This document shows, in pieces, positions 33,902 to 36,060 of a stretch of 36,060 nt of DNA; position 1 is the first letter of the stretch, and every line of letters begins with the position of its first letter. The notes beneath the pieces were generated by a model that saw only the letters and a program-made list of their open reading frames with translations, did no database searches and was not told the origin of the DNA. The translations under genes were made by a program, and so were the position numbers. The DNA is from JBFWUW01 sp050247075 (lineage in GTDB: Bacteria > Planctomycetota > Planctomycetia > Pirellulales > JBFWUW01), in the NCBI GenBank assembly GCA_050247075.1, contig JBFWUW010000069.1, forward strand, positions 1 to 36,060, in the 5' to 3' direction.

Positions 33902-34882
33902 GTGAAAGCCTTGATTACCGGCATAACGGGTTTTGTGGGGGGCTGGCTGGCCGAACATCTGCTGGAATGCGGCGACCAGGTGTTGGGCTGTTCGCAATCG
34001 GGCCGTTGGCTGCCGACGAGCGCCGCTGGTCCGATGCAACAAGTTCCGCTGGTCCGGTTCTCACTCTCCGATGATGAAGGGCTGCCTGACGCCGAATATC
34101 AGCACATCGCCGCCTTTGCCCCCGATTGCATCTACCACCTGGCGGGCGTGGCGCACGCCCATCGGTGCGGGCCGGCCGGAAAGGTCTCGGCATCCGCTTG
34201 GGAGGTGAATGTCCAAGGGACGCAACGCGTAGCCGAATTGGCGCGGCGGCTTCCATCGGCACCGCGGGTGTTGTTCGTCAGCTCCAGCTACGTCTACCCG
34301 GCTGGTACCGTAAACGACCTGCCTGTTTCGGAGGATGCTCCGCCCAACCCTCGCGGTGGCTACGGTCTTGGCAAGCTGGCGGCGGAGCAACACTTGCTGA
34401 GCGCGGCGGCTGCCGGCCAGCTCGACTGCGTGATCGCCAGAGCCTTTCAACATACCGGCCCGCGGCAAGGGCCCGCCTATATGCTGCCAACTTGGGCCTG
34501 GCAATGCAGCCGGGCCAGCCAACGTCCAATTTGGGCGTATAATACCCAGGCCAGGGTCGATGTTTGCGATGTCCGCGATGTCGTCCAGGCGTATCGGTTG
34601 CTGGCGAAAAAAGGAACAACGGCAACGGTTTACAACGTCGGTTCCGGAGTTCCCCGCGTCGCCGGAGTGATACTTGCACGGCTGCTGGAATTGGCCGGAA
34701 CCCGCCGCACAACCCGCAGCTTGCGTACAGTTGCCAAGTTTGACCCGATCGCCAATCCCAGCCGTTTGGCCGCCTGCACGGGATGGCGGCCTCAAATACC
34801 GCTCGACCAAACACTGATCGACACTTACGAGTATTGGCGGGGCCGCCGCCTTCGCCGCGAACGTGGGGAAAAAAGCAGATGA
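33902..34882 (+). CDS. NAD-dependent epimerase/dehydratase, probably GDP-6-deoxy-lyxo-hexulose reductase-like
   Basis: A 326-residue extended SDR enzyme starting at a GTG (33902). It has ITGITGFVGG (5-14), VSSSYVYP (126-133) and the catalytic Tyr154-x-x-x-Lys158 (YGLGK), followed by ARAFQHTGPRQGPAYMLPTW. Placed between gmd and ugd, it most likely reduces the Gmd product to GDP-D-rhamnose (Rmd activity). GDP-fucose synthase is less likely because I do not see its Cys/His epimerase pair. The C-terminus is strongly basic (RGRRLRRERGEKSR). It overlaps ugd by 4 bases (ATGA), so the three genes form one operon. Confidence 0.85.
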   Translation: MKALITGITGFVGGWLAEHLLECGDQVLGCSQSGRWLPTSAAGPMQQVPLVRFSLSDDEGLPDAEYQHIAAFAPDCIYHLAGVAHAHRCGPAGKVSASAWEVNVQGTQRVAELARRLPSAPRVLFVSSSYVYPAGTVNDLPVSEDAPPNPRGGYGLGKLAAEQHLLSAAAAGQLDCVIARAFQHTGPRQGPAYMLPTWAWQCSRASQRPIWAYNTQARVDVCDVRDVVQAYRLLAKKGTTATVYNVGSGVPRVAGVILARLLELAGTRRTTRSLRTVAKFDPIANPSRLAACTGWRPQIPLDQTLIDTYEYWRGRRLRRERGEKSR

Positions 34883-36060
34883 AAATCGCCATCATTGGCA
34901 CCGGATACGTTGGCCTGGTCACGGGTACCTGCTTTGCCGAAACCGGCAACGACGTGACCTGCGTCGATAACGTGGCCGCCAAGATCGACATGCTCCGCGC
35001 GGGCCAGGTGCCGATCTACGAGCCTGGCCTGGCCGAGCTGGTCCAGCGCAACGCTTGCCTCAAGCGGCTGCATTTCACCACCGACCTGGGGGCAGCGGTC
35101 AAACCGGCCCGGCTGATCTTCTTGGCCGTCGGCACGCCCCAGGCTGACGATGGCTCGGCCGATACCTCGATGCTGGAAAAGGTCGTGGCCGACCTGGCCC
35201 CGCACCTCAACGAGCATTCCATCGTCGTTACCAAGAGCACCGTACCGGTCGGCACCAATGCCCGCCTGCGGCAAATTCTGCTGGACAAGACGGGCCGCGA
35301 GCACCACGTCGCCAGCAATCCCGAGTTCCTCAAGGAAGGGGCCGCGCTGACCGACTTCATGAAGCCCGACCGCGTGGTGGTCGGTGTGCGCACGCCCGAA
35401 GTGGCCGAAGTGCTGCGTGAGCTGTACCGACCCTACTTGCGGACGGAACATCCCTTTTTGGTCATGTCGCCCGAAAGCGCCGAAATGACCAAGTACGTGG
35501 CCAACGCCTTGCTGGCCGCCAAGATAAGCTTCATCAACGAAGTCTCCAACATTTGCGAGCGCAAACAGGCCGACATTAACGATGTGCGCCGCGGCATTGG
35601 CCACGACAAGCGGATTGGCTTCGCGTTTTTGTTTCCGGGCGTGGGCTATGGCGGCAGTTGCTTTCCCAAAGACGTGCGGGCGTTGGTCCATACGGCCCGC
35701 CAGGTAGACTACGAACCGCAATTGCTGGTGGCCATCGACGAGGTCAACACGCGGCAAAAAGAAGTCATCCTGGCGCGGATTGTGGAGCATCTTGGCCCCA
35801 ACCTGGCCGGCAAGACCATCGCCGTGTGGGGGCTGGCTTTCAAGCCTTGCACAGACGACATCCGTGAGGCACCGGCCTTGGTGGCCATCGAACGGCTGCT
35901 GGCCCGCGGGGCCAAGATTCAAGCTCATGACCCGGTAGCCATGCCGAACGTGCAAAAGCAACTGGCCGGCCATCCGCAAGAGGGGCAAGTCTCTTACTCG
36001 CCCGACCCTTACGGTGCCTTGGAAGGGGCCGATGCCTTGGCCATCATGACTGAATGGCAA
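34879..36060 (+). CDS. ugd: UDP-glucose 6-dehydrogenase (3' end outside window)
   Basis: The ATG at 34879 overlaps the stop of the previous gene (ATGA), and the frame is open to the last base, 394 codons. NAD site GTGYVGLVTGTCFAETG near the N-terminus, YEPGL, VAVGTPQADDGS-like segment (FLAVGTPQADDGSADTSMLE), KSTVPVGT, NPEFLKEGAAL and the catalytic Cys261 in GYGGSCFPKD all match Ugd; WGLAFKPCTDDIREAP lies in the last domain. The enzyme makes UDP-glucuronate for capsule or other surface polysaccharide. Full-length relatives have about 430-450 residues, so about 40-55 are missing past the edge. A long open frame on the opposite strand here is only its shadow. Confidence 0.95.
   Translation, partial: MKIAIIGTGYVGLVTGTCFAETGNDVTCVDNVAAKIDMLRAGQVPIYEPGLAELVQRNACLKRLHFTTDLGAAVKPARLIFLAVGTPQADDGSADTSMLEKVVADLAPHLNEHSIVVTKSTVPVGTNARLRQILLDKTGREHHVASNPEFLKEGAALTDFMKPDRVVVGVRTPEVAEVLRELYRPYLRTEHPFLVMSPESAEMTKYVANALLAAKISFINEVSNICERKQADINDVRRGIGHDKRIGFAFLFPGVGYGGSCFPKDVRALVHTARQVDYEPQLLVAIDEVNTRQKEVILARIVEHLGPNLAGKTIAVWGLAFKPCTDDIREAPALVAIERLLARGAKIQAHDPVAMPNVQKQLAGHPQEGQVSYSPDPYGALEGADALAIMTEWQ

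Noticed and set aside
34536..34545. A perfect TATAAT inside the rmd-like gene
   Set aside because: No -35-like hexamer stands 15-19 bases upstream, and ugd is already translationally coupled to the preceding gene.
34825..36060. A 411-codon open frame on the leftward strand
   Set aside because: It is the antisense shadow of ugd, whose frame shows every family motif including catalytic Cys261. The shadow protein is rich in Gly, Gln and His without any domain.

Overview
The window is GC-rich, densely coded bacterial DNA that looks planctomycetal, probably Pirellulales-like. This is an inference from gene content: a Tat-exported DUF1501 protein, a PQQ-type propeller with a WPCWRGPNHNG motif, a DUF6807 (PmoA-like) secreted protein, a PqqD-M50-HlyD export locus, several sugar-acid and sugar enzymes, and two sigma-70 factors flanking rpsA. 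I found no rRNA, tRNA, CRISPR array, phage or insertion-sequence gene.

Layout. Positions 1-6562 hold an envelope export locus: a leftward set (GAF-HlyD fusion, second HlyD adaptor, PqqD/M50 metalloprotease cut by the window edge) diverging from a TolC-like outer-membrane lipoprotein. A PQQ-propeller protein follows (6570-7856, leftward). Positions 7994-13342 are a housekeeping block: primary sigma factor (leftward, TTG start), a 778-bp divergent spacer, ribosomal protein S1, a clear terminator, and a short group-2-like sigma factor. Positions 13554-19306 carry a Nudix hydrolase and an altronate/galactarate dehydratase-family protein (leftward), then DUF6807, a DPM-synthase-like glycosyltransferase and DUF1501 (rightward). 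Positions 19415-19985 hold an overlapping DUF4160/DUF2442 pair. Positions 20141-22269 are a leftward set (TIM-barrel sugar isomerase/epimerase, dual-specificity phosphatase, membrane protein). Positions 22591-25016 hold mostly unrecognised proteins. A cyclase-family lipoprotein, an orphan type II secretion F protein, and a PfkB kinase translationally coupled to an iron-type alcohol dehydrogenase follow. The right end carries gyrA and then gmd, an rmd-like gene and ugd (cut by the edge), the start of a nucleotide-sugar/exopolysaccharide set.

Working together. The left locus has adaptor, outer-membrane channel and intramembrane-type protease parts, but no ABC or RND pump is visible, so substrate and energy source are unknown. 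The gmd/rmd/ugd genes would make GDP-6-deoxyhexose and UDP-glucuronate for surface polysaccharide.

The least explained signal is non-coding. Several spacers are made of degenerate DNA with a strict 7-bp period. It runs from the uxaA stop codon through the uxaA-Nudix spacer into the Nudix reading frame (17 heptads), and through almost the whole gyrA-gmd spacer (13 heptads, six of them identical). Shorter examples lie near 12385, 22385 and 29889. Other spacers carry a perfect 25-bp inverted repeat with a related half-site about 12 kb away, and an interleaved inverted repeat with pseudoknot-like topology.
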